Positions 7,449-14,802 of a stretch of DNA of 28,102 bases are shown here, one piece after another (position 1 is the first letter of the stretch; each line of letters begins with the position of its first letter). Below the pieces are notes generated by a model. That model was given only the letters and a program-made list of their open reading frames with translations. It had not been told where the DNA came from and made no database searches. The position numbers were made by a program, and so were the translations under genes. The stretch is from JBAXXL01 sp038206725 (lineage in GTDB: Bacteria > Bacteroidota > Ignavibacteria > Kapaibacteriales > UBA2268), in the NCBI GenBank assembly GCA_038206725.1, contig JBBRAO010000039.1, positions 1 through 28,102 on the forward strand. The letters run 5' to 3'.

Positions 7449-8687
7449 ATGAATATTTTCAACGATTTATCTATAAACGATTTCGACTACGCCCTACCTA
7501 AAGAAAAAATTGCTCTCTTCCCTGCCGAAAACCGCGAAGAAAGTAAATTGTTGTTTGTGAATTGTACAAATCAAGCAATCGAACATTATAGGTTTGGTGA
7601 AATCACAAACGTAATGGAACCGAATTCGTTGCTCGTTGTCAATAATACAAAAGTTATCGCCGCGCGGATATTGGTACGCAAATCCACTGGCGGGAAAGCG
7701 GAAATATTATGCACGGAACCCACAAACCCGTCAAATGACCCACAAATCGCGATGAAGTCCACCGGCTGGTGCGAATGGAATTGCATAGTAGGTGGTAGAA
7801 ATATTGGAATAGGGACAATTCTTAAGCCCGATATTCAGACCAATAAGATAGACCTGACTTGCGAAATAATTTTTAAAGACGGGATGGATGCGGTAGTTCG
7901 GTTTTCTTGGATTCCTAAAAACCTTTCTTTCGCGGACATATTGACTGAATTAGGAAAAATACCTCTTCCACCCTACATTGATCGCGACAATGTGGAATCG
8001 GACAAGAACAGATACCAAACAGTTTACGCGAAAAACGACGGCTCTGTAGCGGCTCCTACAGCGGGGCTTCATTTTACGGACTCGGTTTTAAATACTTTGG
8101 CTGAGAAAAACATAACGCGATGCAACTTGACTCTGCACGTTGGTCCAGGTACATTCAAGCCTGTTTCCGATGAAGGAATAAGCAAACATACAATGCACGA
8201 AGAGCAAATTTTCGTAAGCCGCCATTCGATTGAGACTTTGTATAATCAATACAAATCGGGGAAGAAAGTAATTTCGGTGGGTACGACTTCTCTTCGTACA
8301 TTGGAAACCTTATACCAAGTTGGAACGAATTTATATAATCGGAATTATTCTAATTTTACGAACAATGTTTTTATGCTCGACCAGTGGGAAGCCTATGAAA
8401 ATAAGACTTTCCCATCGGCTGAACTTTCGTTCAAAGCTCTTTTGGATTATATGGATGCCAATAAATTGGAATTGCTAACCGGGAAAACCAAACTTCTGAT
8501 TTTACCCGGATATAATATCAAAACAATTGATGGATTAATAACTAATTTTCATTTACCGAAAAGTACATTAATTATGCTGGTTTCTGCTTTTGCCGGTGGT
8601 GAATACTGGAAAGAAATCTATAAAAACGCGCTAAGCAATAATTATCGCTTCCTTTCTTATGGTGATTCATCATATTTAGTTCGATAA
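7449..8687 (+). CDS. queA: S-adenosylmethionine:tRNA ribosyltransferase-isomerase QueA
   Basis: QueA transfers and isomerises the ribose of S-adenosylmethionine onto preQ1 in tRNA to make epoxyqueuosine, the step before queuosine. The protein opens with the family's FDYALPKEKIALFP and contains VAAPTAGLHFT, LHVGPGTFKPV, VGTTSLRTLE and, near the end, LITNFHLPKSTLIMLVSAFAG. At 412 residues it is longer than the roughly 350 of E. coli, with extra sequence around residues 80-150, a length usual in Bacteroidota. The next gene is convergent, with a hairpin doublet between them. Confidence 0.97.
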   Translation: MNIFNDLSINDFDYALPKEKIALFPAENREESKLLFVNCTNQAIEHYRFGEITNVMEPNSLLVVNNTKVIAARILVRKSTGGKAEILCTEPTNPSNDPQIAMKSTGWCEWNCIVGGRNIGIGTILKPDIQTNKIDLTCEIIFKDGMDAVVRFSWIPKNLSFADILTELGKIPLPPYIDRDNVESDKNRYQTVYAKNDGSVAAPTAGLHFTDSVLNTLAEKNITRCNLTLHVGPGTFKPVSDEGISKHTMHEEQIFVSRHSIETLYNQYKSGKKVISVGTTSLRTLETLYQVGTNLYNRNYSNFTNNVFMLDQWEAYENKTFPSAELSFKALLDYMDANKLELLTGKTKLLILPGYNIKTIDGLITNFHLPKSTLIMLVSAFAGGEYWKEIYKNALSNNYRFLSYGDSSYLVR

Positions 8688-8737
8688 TTCTACATTTTGG
8701 AAAATGGGGCTGTCTGAAAACTCTAATTGTTCAATTT

Positions 8738-8763
8738 TAGAACAGACGTGGGCGTCTATTCTA
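8738..8763 (+). terminator. Stem-loop between convergent genes, likely terminator of queA
   Basis: TAGAACAGACG and CGTCTATTCTA form an 11-bp stem with one mismatch around a TGGG loop, 50 bases after the queA stop and just before the convergent gene's end at 8773. It is also the first half of the repeat doublet at 8738-8807. The downstream T content is modest (CTTTATTT). Confidence 0.45.
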
Positions 8764-8807
8764 CTTTATTTATCAATGATATAGTAGAACATACGCCCTC
8801 GTATGTT
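8738..8807. repeat. Inverted doublet of related hairpins (REP/BIME-like)
   Basis: The 24 bases at 8741-8764 match the reverse complement of 8784-8807 at 20 positions. Each unit is itself a hairpin: AGACG-TGGG-CGTCT in the first, and a perfect AACATACG-CCCT-CGTATGTT in the second. Of the four differences, one pair is a compensatory G-C to T-A change in the stem and another restores a C-A mismatch to C-G. The second unit lies inside the last codons of the minus-strand gene that ends at 8773. Confidence 0.6.
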
Positions 8808-9108
8808 TATCAACTGTATCTTCTGTACTTACTGAATATTGAATCTTTTGTTTTGCATTTAAAATGCAGTTTATTTTGAGAGGTTGAGTGTCCGATTCGG
8901 TAAATTCAATATAAATATCTTGATAAGGGATTTGTAAGCATAGCAATTCTAAGTCTCTCGAGATAGTGTGTTTTATTGTAAATACGCCACTCAGCTCGTC
9001 TGCCAGTTCCTTCCAAAATAATTCCTTTTGAGAAATGTCAATAAATCCCTTCGTTTGGGAAACAAATATTTGTCTTACGAGGCTGTCATTATTATTCGTT
9101 TTATTCAT
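8773..9108 (-). CDS. Hypothetical protein, 111 residues
   Basis: I do not recognise this protein. It is acidic to neutral and soluble, with no signal peptide or membrane segment. A helical N-terminal part (QKELFWKELADELSG) is followed by alternating strand-like segments (LLCLQIPYQDIYIEF, PLKINCILN, KIQYSVST). The last ten residues are encoded by a hairpin repeat at 8784-8807, so its natural C-terminus may have been altered by the repeat. It follows the GNAT-nitrilase gene by 32 bases on the same strand and is probably the last gene of that operon. Confidence 0.6.
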   Translation of the reverse strand: MNKTNNNDSLVRQIFVSQTKGFIDISQKELFWKELADELSGVFTIKHTISRDLELLCLQIPYQDIYIEFTESDTQPLKINCILNAKQKIQYSVSTEDTVDKHTRAYVLLYH

Positions 9109-9140
9109 ATAATTTCCGGTAACTAATTTATCAGACTCTT

Positions 9141-10676
9141 TTAAATCGTCGGTAATTTCTTTTTCTTAACTTCATAAATTTCCTTACGTCTGTCTTTTAG
9201 ATTTCTAACACTTCCAAATTGATTAAGTTCTCTAAGCAAATCAATATCTAAATCTGCTATTAGAATCATTTCAGTGTTTGGAGTCGCTTCTGCTTTTATC
9301 CCGTTCGCAGGAAATGCAAAATCGCACGGAGTAAACACCATAGATTGAGCATATTGGATATCCATATTATGGACTTTCGGTAGATTTCCTACACATCCGG
9401 CTATGGCTACATAACACTCGTTTTCAATTGCTCTTGATTGTGCGCAATACCTCACTCTCGAATAACCGTTTTGTGTATCAGTCAAAAACGGTACAAATAG
9501 TATATCCATACCTTCATCCGCCAGAAGCCTACTTAACTCTGGAAATTCAACATCATAGCATATCAGAATCCCGATTTTACCACAATCTGTATCAAATACT
9601 TTTATCTGATTACCCTTTTCCATACCCCATACTTTTATTTCGTCGGGAGTTACGTGTATTTTTTCATACCTTTCAACAGCACCGTCTCTTTTACATAAAT
9701 AACCAACATTATAAAGTCTGTCATTTTGCATTTCCGGAAAGCTCCCCGTAATAATATTTATATTGTAGGAAATCGCCAATTCTGAAAACTTCTGAACAAT
9801 GCTTGAAGTATGTAAAGCAAGTTTCCTAATAGCTTCAGGTTCGGACAAATTATTGTTCTCCGCCATCAATGGGGCGTTAAAAAACTCTGGAAATAAAGCG
9901 AAATCCGATCGGTAACCTGAAACAGCGTCAATAAAATATTCGGCTTGTTGCATCAATTCATCCAAATCTTTATATGGGCGCATCTGCCATTGTATTAATC
10001 CAAGCCGAACCAGTCTCTTTGTTGTAGTTGGTTTTTTGTTTACTTTTTCATAGTATATATTGTCCCAAACCAATAGTACAGCATATTCGTTAGAAGCATC
10101 ATCGCCTTCAAGATATTTTTTAAGGATTTTTGTAGGATGAAAATCATTCGATACTTGAAAATTCAAAACGGGGTCATCAATCTCCTTCCTTTTGACTTTT
10201 TCAATATATTGCTTTGGTGTTAAATCGGCGGCATATTTATGGTAATTTGGAATTCTTCCACCGAATGCTACACTTTTTAGGTTTAACCTTTCGCACAACT
10301 CTTTCCTGTAGTCATAAAGCCTCCGGCCAAGCCGCAGTCCCCGAAATTCAGGTTTAATGAAGATGTCTATTCCATAAAGCACATCGCCATTAGGTGAATG
10401 AGTATTGAACGTATAATTTCCGGTAATTTCTTTGTAGGTATGTTTATCATCAAATTTATCATAATCAATAATAATGGATAATGCACATCCTGCAATTAGA
10501 TTATTAACCTTGATAACCACCTGCCCTTCTGGGAATTGATCAATTAAAGTTTTAATTTGAAACTTTTCCCAGTATGAATCCGCCATATTGCCGTACGATT
10601 CTATCATCGCTTCTTTTAGTTCTTGGTAATCATCAAGACTTAAAAAAGTTAATTCTATGTTTTCTATATCTATCAT
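9141..10676 (-). CDS. GNAT acetyltransferase-carbon-nitrogen hydrolase fusion
   Basis: A 511-residue two-domain enzyme. Residues 1-210 are a GNAT-type N-acetyltransferase, with an acetyl-CoA loop RGLRLGRRL at 112-120 and the family's VAFGGRIPNYHKYA stretch. Residues 222-505 are a nitrilase-superfamily amidohydrolase with the Glu-Lys-Cys triad visible: E264 in FPEFF, K339 in RYEKIHVTP and C373 in GILICYDVEFPE. This exact fusion is a known conserved family; the substrate is not established, though an amide such as a modified amino acid is plausible. The gene starts 10 bases after the one-TM protein gene and is probably co-transcribed with it. Confidence 0.93.
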   Translation of the reverse strand: MIDIENIELTFLSLDDYQELKEAMIESYGNMADSYWEKFQIKTLIDQFPEGQVVIKVNNLIAGCALSIIIDYDKFDDKHTYKEITGNYTFNTHSPNGDVLYGIDIFIKPEFRGLRLGRRLYDYRKELCERLNLKSVAFGGRIPNYHKYAADLTPKQYIEKVKRKEIDDPVLNFQVSNDFHPTKILKKYLEGDDASNEYAVLLVWDNIYYEKVNKKPTTTKRLVRLGLIQWQMRPYKDLDELMQQAEYFIDAVSGYRSDFALFPEFFNAPLMAENNNLSEPEAIRKLALHTSSIVQKFSELAISYNINIITGSFPEMQNDRLYNVGYLCKRDGAVERYEKIHVTPDEIKVWGMEKGNQIKVFDTDCGKIGILICYDVEFPELSRLLADEGMDILFVPFLTDTQNGYSRVRYCAQSRAIENECYVAIAGCVGNLPKVHNMDIQYAQSMVFTPCDFAFPANGIKAEATPNTEMILIADLDIDLLRELNQFGSVRNLKDRRKEIYEVKKKKLPTI

Positions 10677-10686
10677 TATTTAATTT

Positions 10687-11259
10687 TTATTTTTTATATT
10701 TATTCACATCAATTACAAAAATACCTATTTTTTTATTCAAACCAGTTATAGGTGTTACTATCTTAAACTCGGTAGCATCCGATGTAATAACCTGCTCTTT
10801 TAGATTGGCGTAATCTGTATTTTTAACGCCTACATCTTTTTGGTCGGTTGCAATTTCAATTATAGAATTTTCAGGATTAATAAGTTGTAATTTGATCATA
10901 TCAGGAGTTTTTATAAACTCATTGAAGTACTGATTAATTTGTTCTTTATTTTGCCTGATTAACTCGCTTCTGATTGCCCAAGAAAAAGTTTTTGCAGTCA
11001 ATTTCATCCTGTCCATATTTAAATTGTCTAGTTTCAAGTTATAACTACTTATAAGTTCGGATTTTTCTTTCGCAAAACTTGTTTCAAGATTATGTACTTT
11101 TATAGCTTGCCATATTAAGATAATGAATATTATAAGTATTAAACCTAAATAATACTTTTTCTTCATTAAGAATTTCAACATCTTATTTTCTTTAGGTTTA
11201 GGCATATCAACTCTCTCTATACCAGAGGATTGAGTCATATTGTTTTCGTTTGTTTTCAT
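10687..11259 (-). CDS. Single-pass membrane protein with extracytoplasmic domain
   Basis: A 190-residue protein: a polar cytoplasmic start, a lysine-rich stretch (MKKKYY), one transmembrane helix at about residues 36-54, a short coiled-coil-like helix (NLETSFAKEKSELISSYNLK), then an outer domain ending in TPITGLNKKIGIFVIDV. Helix, then strands IKLQLINPENSIIEIA, then FKIVTPI resembles single-Cache-type sensor domains, but without a cytoplasmic output domain. That assignment is a guess from pattern. It is the first gene of the operon with the GNAT-nitrilase, and a well-formed promoter lies upstream at 11348-11378. Confidence 0.6.
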   Translation of the reverse strand: MKTNENNMTQSSGIERVDMPKPKENKMLKFLMKKKYYLGLILIIFIILIWQAIKVHNLETSFAKEKSELISSYNLKLDNLNMDRMKLTAKTFSWAIRSELIRQNKEQINQYFNEFIKTPDMIKLQLINPENSIIEIATDQKDVGVKNTDYANLKEQVITSDATEFKIVTPITGLNKKIGIFVIDVNKYKK

Positions 11260-11347
11260 ATTGTAACCATTTTTTAGTTTATAAAGTAATTCTTTTATTT
11301 TAGTTTTTTGACAAATCGTTTCTAAGCGAACTCTCGATAAACTTATA

Positions 11348-11378
11348 CAAAAATAACTAAATATTAGTGAAACCGCAA
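11348..11378 (-). promoter_or_regulatory. Bacteroidota-type promoter for the membrane protein-nitrilase operon
   Basis: On the minus strand TTG (11378-11376), 20 bases, then TATTTTTG (11355-11348) match the Bacteroidota sigma-factor consensus TTG-N19-21-TAnnTTTG in full. Transcription would start near 11341, leaving an untranslated leader of about 80 bases before the ATG at 11259. The rest of 11260-11535 holds nothing I can identify. Confidence 0.6.
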
Positions 11379-11535
11379 TAAATATTTGAAAAGTTTTTTA
11401 ATATGACTAGTAATTATTTTTCCCAATCGCGCCTTTTACAGAATCTATGGGCATATTTATTATTTGGATATTTCTTCGTTGTAAATCCGATACTAGCAAC
11501 AAAGGACAGATGTATTTCATATTATATCCCTATTT

Positions 11536-12168
11536 CTATTTCTCAATTATCAATTTAATATATTTCATTATTATATCTGCAATATTTCCCATATCCATCA
11601 TACCGGTATTTATTGAAATGCTGAAATTTTTCGCATCCGTCCAATCTTTTCCTGTAAATGCTTTACAATCTAAAGACTTTTCTCGATCATTTTTAATAAT
11701 CATCATCCGTGCTTCATCGCTTGAGACATTATATAGTTTTTCCACTCTTTCAGCTCGGGTTGGTATATCTCCGTGTAGAAATATGCTGATATGATTTGGA
11801 TAATCACGCAGAAAATAAAAGCCAAATCGTCCAACGATGACCGCTGAGTTTCCTTTAACAATTTTTTGAATTATATCTGATTCTATTTTGAAAACCTGAG
11901 CTTCAGTAGCAGAAAATAATTTTGGTGCTATATGAATATCGGGTGCAAATGTACTATAATGCGAAAAAGAATCCAAATAGGAATTAATTTCTTCATCGCG
12001 AGCTTCCTCGTCAGCTTTCAATAAAAAGTATCGTTCAGCCGCTTGATTTATAATTTCACGGTCTGCGTAGTATATATTCAATTTTTGAGCAATCCGTTGC
12101 CCCAAATAAGCCCCGCCACAACCCAATTGACGGCTTATTGAAATTAAAATTGGTTTAGTTATTTCCAT
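11536..12168 (-). CDS. Cytidylate kinase-like family protein
   Basis: A 210-residue P-loop kinase-like protein of the Cytidylate_kin2 group. The opening ISISRQLGCGGAYLGQRIA (10-27) holds the glycine-rich loop, and YYADREII (33-40), VIVGRFGFYFL (110-120) and the NDREKSLDCKAFTGKDW block (160-176) are typical of the group. The glycine loop lacks the usual GKS/T, as in other members, so true nucleotide kinase activity is uncertain. ATG 12168 is preferred over starts at 12207 and 12231, because a TATTTTTG element at 12216-12209 would place the transcript start downstream of both. Homologs also begin a few residues before ISISR. Confidence 0.8.
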   Translation of the reverse strand: MEITKPILISISRQLGCGGAYLGQRIAQKLNIYYADREIINQAAERYFLLKADEEARDEEINSYLDSFSHYSTFAPDIHIAPKLFSATEAQVFKIESDIIQKIVKGNSAVIVGRFGFYFLRDYPNHISIFLHGDIPTRAERVEKLYNVSSDEARMMIIKNDREKSLDCKAFTGKDWTDAKNFSISINTGMMDMGNIADIIMKYIKLIIEK

Positions 12169-12208
12169 TTTTACAGAGTATATTTTAAAATTTTCTTTTG
12201 TTATCATA

Positions 12209-12216
12209 CAAAAATA
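12209..12216 (-). promoter_or_regulatory. Bacteroidota-type -7 element (TATTTTTG) for the kinase-like gene
   Basis: TATTTTTG on the minus strand lies about 40 bases before ATG 12168, giving a short leader. No TTG is found at 19-21 bases upstream, so the promoter is only half matched. It suggests that the kinase-like gene is transcribed on its own as well as by any read-through from the suf operon. Confidence 0.4.
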
Positions 12217-12314
12217 AGCATAATATCCCAATAACTCCTACTTACCGAAGAAATCTAATTTAACTAAGATTTTTACCGTCGCTCAAGCTAAAATAAATTT
12301 ATCACAATTAAAGT

Positions 12315-12749
12315 CTATAATTCCCTCTTATCTATTCTATCTAAATCCAAGGTTTTCAACAACAATAAATGGATAGTAACACTTATTGCCACAATCAATA
12401 GTAAAATTCTTATCCATAATATTTGGGTTGCAAATATTATAGATATTATTATAACTACCCAAAGCAATGTAATAGTAATTACTTTTGATTTTTTTGATAC
12501 AGCCCGATATTTCAGATAATCGCTGATATATTTACCAAAAAACTTATTATTCACAAGACGGTTATAAAGAGTTATTGAGCTGTTCAAAAAACAGACAGCT
12601 GATAGCAGAAGGAAAGGAGTTGTTGGAAGTAATGGAACAAATATTCCAATTACTCCAATTGTAAGCGATAAACTGCCGGCAATAATTAATAAATATTTCT
12701 TTACCATTTTCTTCCAATATGTTACAATATCTGCGTTTACATTTGACAA
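12315..12749 (-). CDS. YbaN-like inner membrane protein (DUF454)
   Basis: A 144-residue membrane protein with the DUF454 signature: a first helix pair (LLIIAGSLSLTIGVIGIFVPLLP), the TTPFLLLSAVCFLNSS motif, LYNRLVNNKFFG, and two further hydrophobic segments at about 92-130. The molecular function of the family is not known. Its start could also be Met15, since the first 14 residues are not part of the family core. It follows the MtfA-like gene by 11 bases and appears to be the last gene of the suf transcript, an unusual companion for Fe-S assembly genes. Confidence 0.85.
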   Translation of the reverse strand: MSNVNADIVTYWKKMVKKYLLIIAGSLSLTIGVIGIFVPLLPTTPFLLLSAVCFLNSSITLYNRLVNNKFFGKYISDYLKYRAVSKKSKVITITLLWVVIIISIIFATQILWIRILLLIVAISVTIHLLLLKTLDLDRIDKREL

Positions 12750-12760
12750 TTAACCATTGT

Positions 12761-13567
12761 TTAATGATCTTTCCGATATATTCTATACAGAAATTGGTAT
12801 AAATCCGGGTGATAGGCTTTGAATCTCTCCGGGGCACCAAAAAAGTATTCGCTGATTACTGCTAAAAACTCGGCATTGGATTTGAGAGCATACGAGTTGA
12901 TATCAGACACACTCGTTTCGATAAGATATTTTTCGGTTTCTATTAATTCGAGCCAGACCTTGATATCATCGCCTCTGATTAGAATTTCCGGAATACCATC
13001 AACTTCACCATCAATTTTATCAATCAAGTGGACGAACTCGTGGATACCGACATTACTACTATGGTATTCCCCGTCATAAGGTCGTATTAAATCTGGTTTC
13101 GATAAAATCATTGTGGAATTCATAAATCTATTACCCACCATACCAACAACATTTTCTTCGTGCCCCCAATATCGTTCAGTTCGGAATTTTTCATCAAAAC
13201 TGTTGGGGTATATCAGTACTTCGCGTAAGTGTGGATAATTGTATTCAGGAAATTCAAACATTGGAATAAGAGCGCTAACGGCAACCATAAGTTTTACATC
13301 TGCATCTATTTCTGTATCAATAGGTACAATTCGTTTGCTTGCCAAAAAAAACTTTATCCGTTTTTCAAATTCTGTTTTCTTCCAATCGTTTAAATTTTGA
13401 TAAAACTTAACATACTCATTTAGGAATAGTCGCCAGTCGTCCGGAAAATTCTGTTTTAGCAACTGTCTATCTATTCTCTTCCTTTTCATTAATATGGAAT
13501 ATATTATTGAACCGATTATAATTACAGAAATCAGTGATAGGATGAGAATTATGTTTAGCGGGAGCAT
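12761..13567 (-). CDS. mtfA: MtfA-like zinc metallopeptidase (M90 family) with N-terminal anchor
   Basis: A 268-residue protein of the MtfA/peptidase M90 family. Zinc ligands are visible: H176 and H180 in HEFVH, with catalytic E177, and E233 in the NAEFLAVISEYFF helix as the likely third ligand. Residues 5-26 form a membrane anchor, as in many Bacteroidota homologs. E. coli MtfA is an aminopeptidase that also binds the repressor Mlc; the substrate here is unknown. ATG 13567 gives the family length; the open frame upstream is the reverse reading of the DUF59 gene. It begins 2 bases after that gene and so is translationally close to the suf operon. Confidence 0.9.
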   Translation of the reverse strand: MLPLNIILILSLISVIIIGSIIYSILMKRKRIDRQLLKQNFPDDWRLFLNEYVKFYQNLNDWKKTEFEKRIKFFLASKRIVPIDTEIDADVKLMVAVSALIPMFEFPEYNYPHLREVLIYPNSFDEKFRTERYWGHEENVVGMVGNRFMNSTMILSKPDLIRPYDGEYHSSNVGIHEFVHLIDKIDGEVDGIPEILIRGDDIKVWLELIETEKYLIETSVSDINSYALKSNAEFLAVISEYFFGAPERFKAYHPDLYQFLYRIYRKDH

Positions 13568-13569
13568 AT

Positions 13570-13902
13570 TTAGTCTAAATTTAGTATCAGCTTTGCCTCT
13601 TCCGTCAGCCTGTCCATATCCCAAGGAGGATCGAATGTTAGGTTCACAGTGACATTCCTCACGCGTGGGAGGTTCTGTATTCGGTTTTTTACCTGACCTG
13701 GCAGAATAGTTGCAACTGGACAATTCGGTGCGGTCAATGTCATATCTATCGTTACGTCAAAATCATCAGTTGCAGTTATATTATATATTAAACCTAAATT
13801 ATATATATCAACAGGAATTTCAGGGTCAAAAACTTGTTTTAACTCTAAAATTATTCTTTCTATAAATTCTTCTTTCGTTATATTATTCCAATTCATACTC
13901 AT
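13570..13902 (-). CDS. SUF-associated Fe-S assembly protein (DUF59/MIP18 family)
   Basis: A 110-residue protein of the group often called SUF-system FeS assembly protein, related to SufT, YitW and PaaD. It shows FDPEIPVDIYNLGLIY (25-40), the TLTAPNCP block with conserved Cys61, and a closing NVTVNLTFDPPWDMDRLTEEAK. Members help assemble or deliver Fe-S clusters to target enzymes; the exact step is not settled. The family length is about 100 residues, so it is complete. It lies 8 bases after sufU and 2 bases before mtfA in the suf operon, matching its usual place. Confidence 0.9.
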   Translation of the reverse strand: MSMNWNNITKEEFIERIILELKQVFDPEIPVDIYNLGLIYNITATDDFDVTIDMTLTAPNCPVATILPGQVKNRIQNLPRVRNVTVNLTFDPPWDMDRLTEEAKLILNLD

Positions 13903-13910
13903 ATTTCACG

Positions 13911-14375
13911 CTACATAATAAATTCAGTAGAAACAGTTTCTTTAGTGCCTTCAATTGCGGCTTTCATTGTAAACCAAGGTAAAGATGCGCATTTTACACG
14001 TGCCGGAAATTTCCGGATTCCTGCAAAAGCAACCATCTTTCCATAATTCTCTTCGTTTGGTTCTATCGTTTGGTTAGCCAACATATTAACGAATTTATCA
14101 TAGGCGGACAAAGCCTCTGTGACTTTTGTACCTTCGATAATCGTCATCATAATAGAACAAGAGGCAGAAAAAACCGCACCGCCGCCCCCAATGAACGAAC
14201 ATTCTTTTATAATATCGTCTTCAATTTTCAAATAAACTTCCACTTCATCGCCACGAGATGGGTTGGCTCCCTTTGCATAGTGGGTAAATTCTGCCATCTT
14301 GTGGTAATTGAATGGGTTTATATTATGGTCATTTATAACCTGTTGGTAAATTGCCTCTTTGTTATTGATGTCCAT
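13911..14375 (-). CDS. sufU: SufU-like protein lacking two of three conserved cysteines
   Basis: A 154-residue member of the IscU/SufU family. SufU in Bacillus is a zinc protein that takes persulfide from SufS, using Cys41, Asp43, Cys66 and Cys128. Aligned without gaps at the key blocks, this protein has R41 (NPSRGD, codon CGT), D43, G66 (GGGGAV, codon GGT) and keeps C129 in FPARVKCASLPW. Another cysteine, C73, lies seven residues after the lost one. The rest of the fold (YQQVINDHNINP, FSASCSIMMTIIEG) is well kept, so it is probably expressed. Its start abuts the end of sufE. Zinc-dependent sulfur transfer in the usual way seems unlikely. Confidence 0.85.
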   Translation of the reverse strand: MDINNKEAIYQQVINDHNINPFNYHKMAEFTHYAKGANPSRGDEVEVYLKIEDDIIKECSFIGGGGAVFSASCSIMMTIIEGTKVTEALSAYDKFVNMLANQTIEPNEENYGKMVAFAGIRKFPARVKCASLPWFTMKAAIEGTKETVSTEFIM

Positions 14376-14792
14376 TTATTTCTCTAAGTAAAATCTTGCA
14401 TAATCTTTAATCTTTTCCAACATAGACTTCAGCCCGTTAGAACGTGTCATAGATAAATGCTCTTGTAAACCTAAATCGCGCAAGAAATAAAGATCGGCCT
14501 CTAATATCTCTTTCGGTCTTGCGCCTGAAAGAACTTTTAACAGCATAGCAATTATACCGCTGGTTATAATAGCATCGCTATCAGCTTTCAAATTTAAAAA
14601 TTCACCATCGTATTCGGCGGCTAACCAAACACGCGATTGACAGCCGATAATTAAATGCTCATCATCTTTTAAACTATCGTCAATTAAATCCAGTTCCTTG
14701 CCCATCTCGATAATGTATTCGTACCTATCAGCCCAATCTTCGAGCATAGCAAATGATTCTAAAATTTCGTCTTGTTTTTCATTTATTGTCAT
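14376..14792 (-). CDS. sufE: Cysteine desulfuration protein SufE
   Basis: SufE accepts persulfide sulfur from SufS and hands it to the SufBCD scaffold in the cytoplasm. The 138-residue protein has the family's LEDWADRYEYIIEMGKEL opening, the active-site cysteine C51 in IIGCQSRVW, the TSGIIAMLLKVLSG helix and LSMTRSNGLKSML near the end. The length is normal and no key residue is missing. It is located between sufS (10 bases upstream) and sufU (adjacent). Having both SufE and SufU in one operon is notable because either one can serve SufS. Confidence 0.95.
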   Translation of the reverse strand: MTINEKQDEILESFAMLEDWADRYEYIIEMGKELDLIDDSLKDDEHLIIGCQSRVWLAAEYDGEFLNLKADSDAIITSGIIAMLLKVLSGARPKEILEADLYFLRDLGLQEHLSMTRSNGLKSMLEKIKDYARFYLEK

Positions 14793-14802
14793 AATCCATC
14801 CA

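Noticed and set aside
8706..8720. GGGGCTGTCTGAAAA, which resembles the end of some insertion sequences
   Set aside because: No matching opposite end, target duplication or transposase remnant is visible nearby, so it is resemblance only.
9428..9751. 107-codon plus-strand frame opposite the GNAT-nitrilase gene
   Set aside because: It lies wholly antisense to a well-supported enzyme and shows no domain or ribosome-binding site.
11447..11794. 115-codon plus-strand frame with hydrophobic stretches
   Set aside because: Most of it is antisense to the cytidylate kinase-like gene, which has clear family motifs.
13568..13723. 52-codon N-terminal extension of the MtfA-like peptidase
   Set aside because: It is the shifted reading of the DUF59 gene on the same strand; the start at 13567 gives the family length and a normal membrane anchor.
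14232..14264. The SufU Arg41 codon as a simple sequencing error
   Set aside because: A second conserved cysteine (position 66) is also replaced and the frame is otherwise perfect, so two independent errors at exactly the ligand codons are unlikely; raw reads would settle it.
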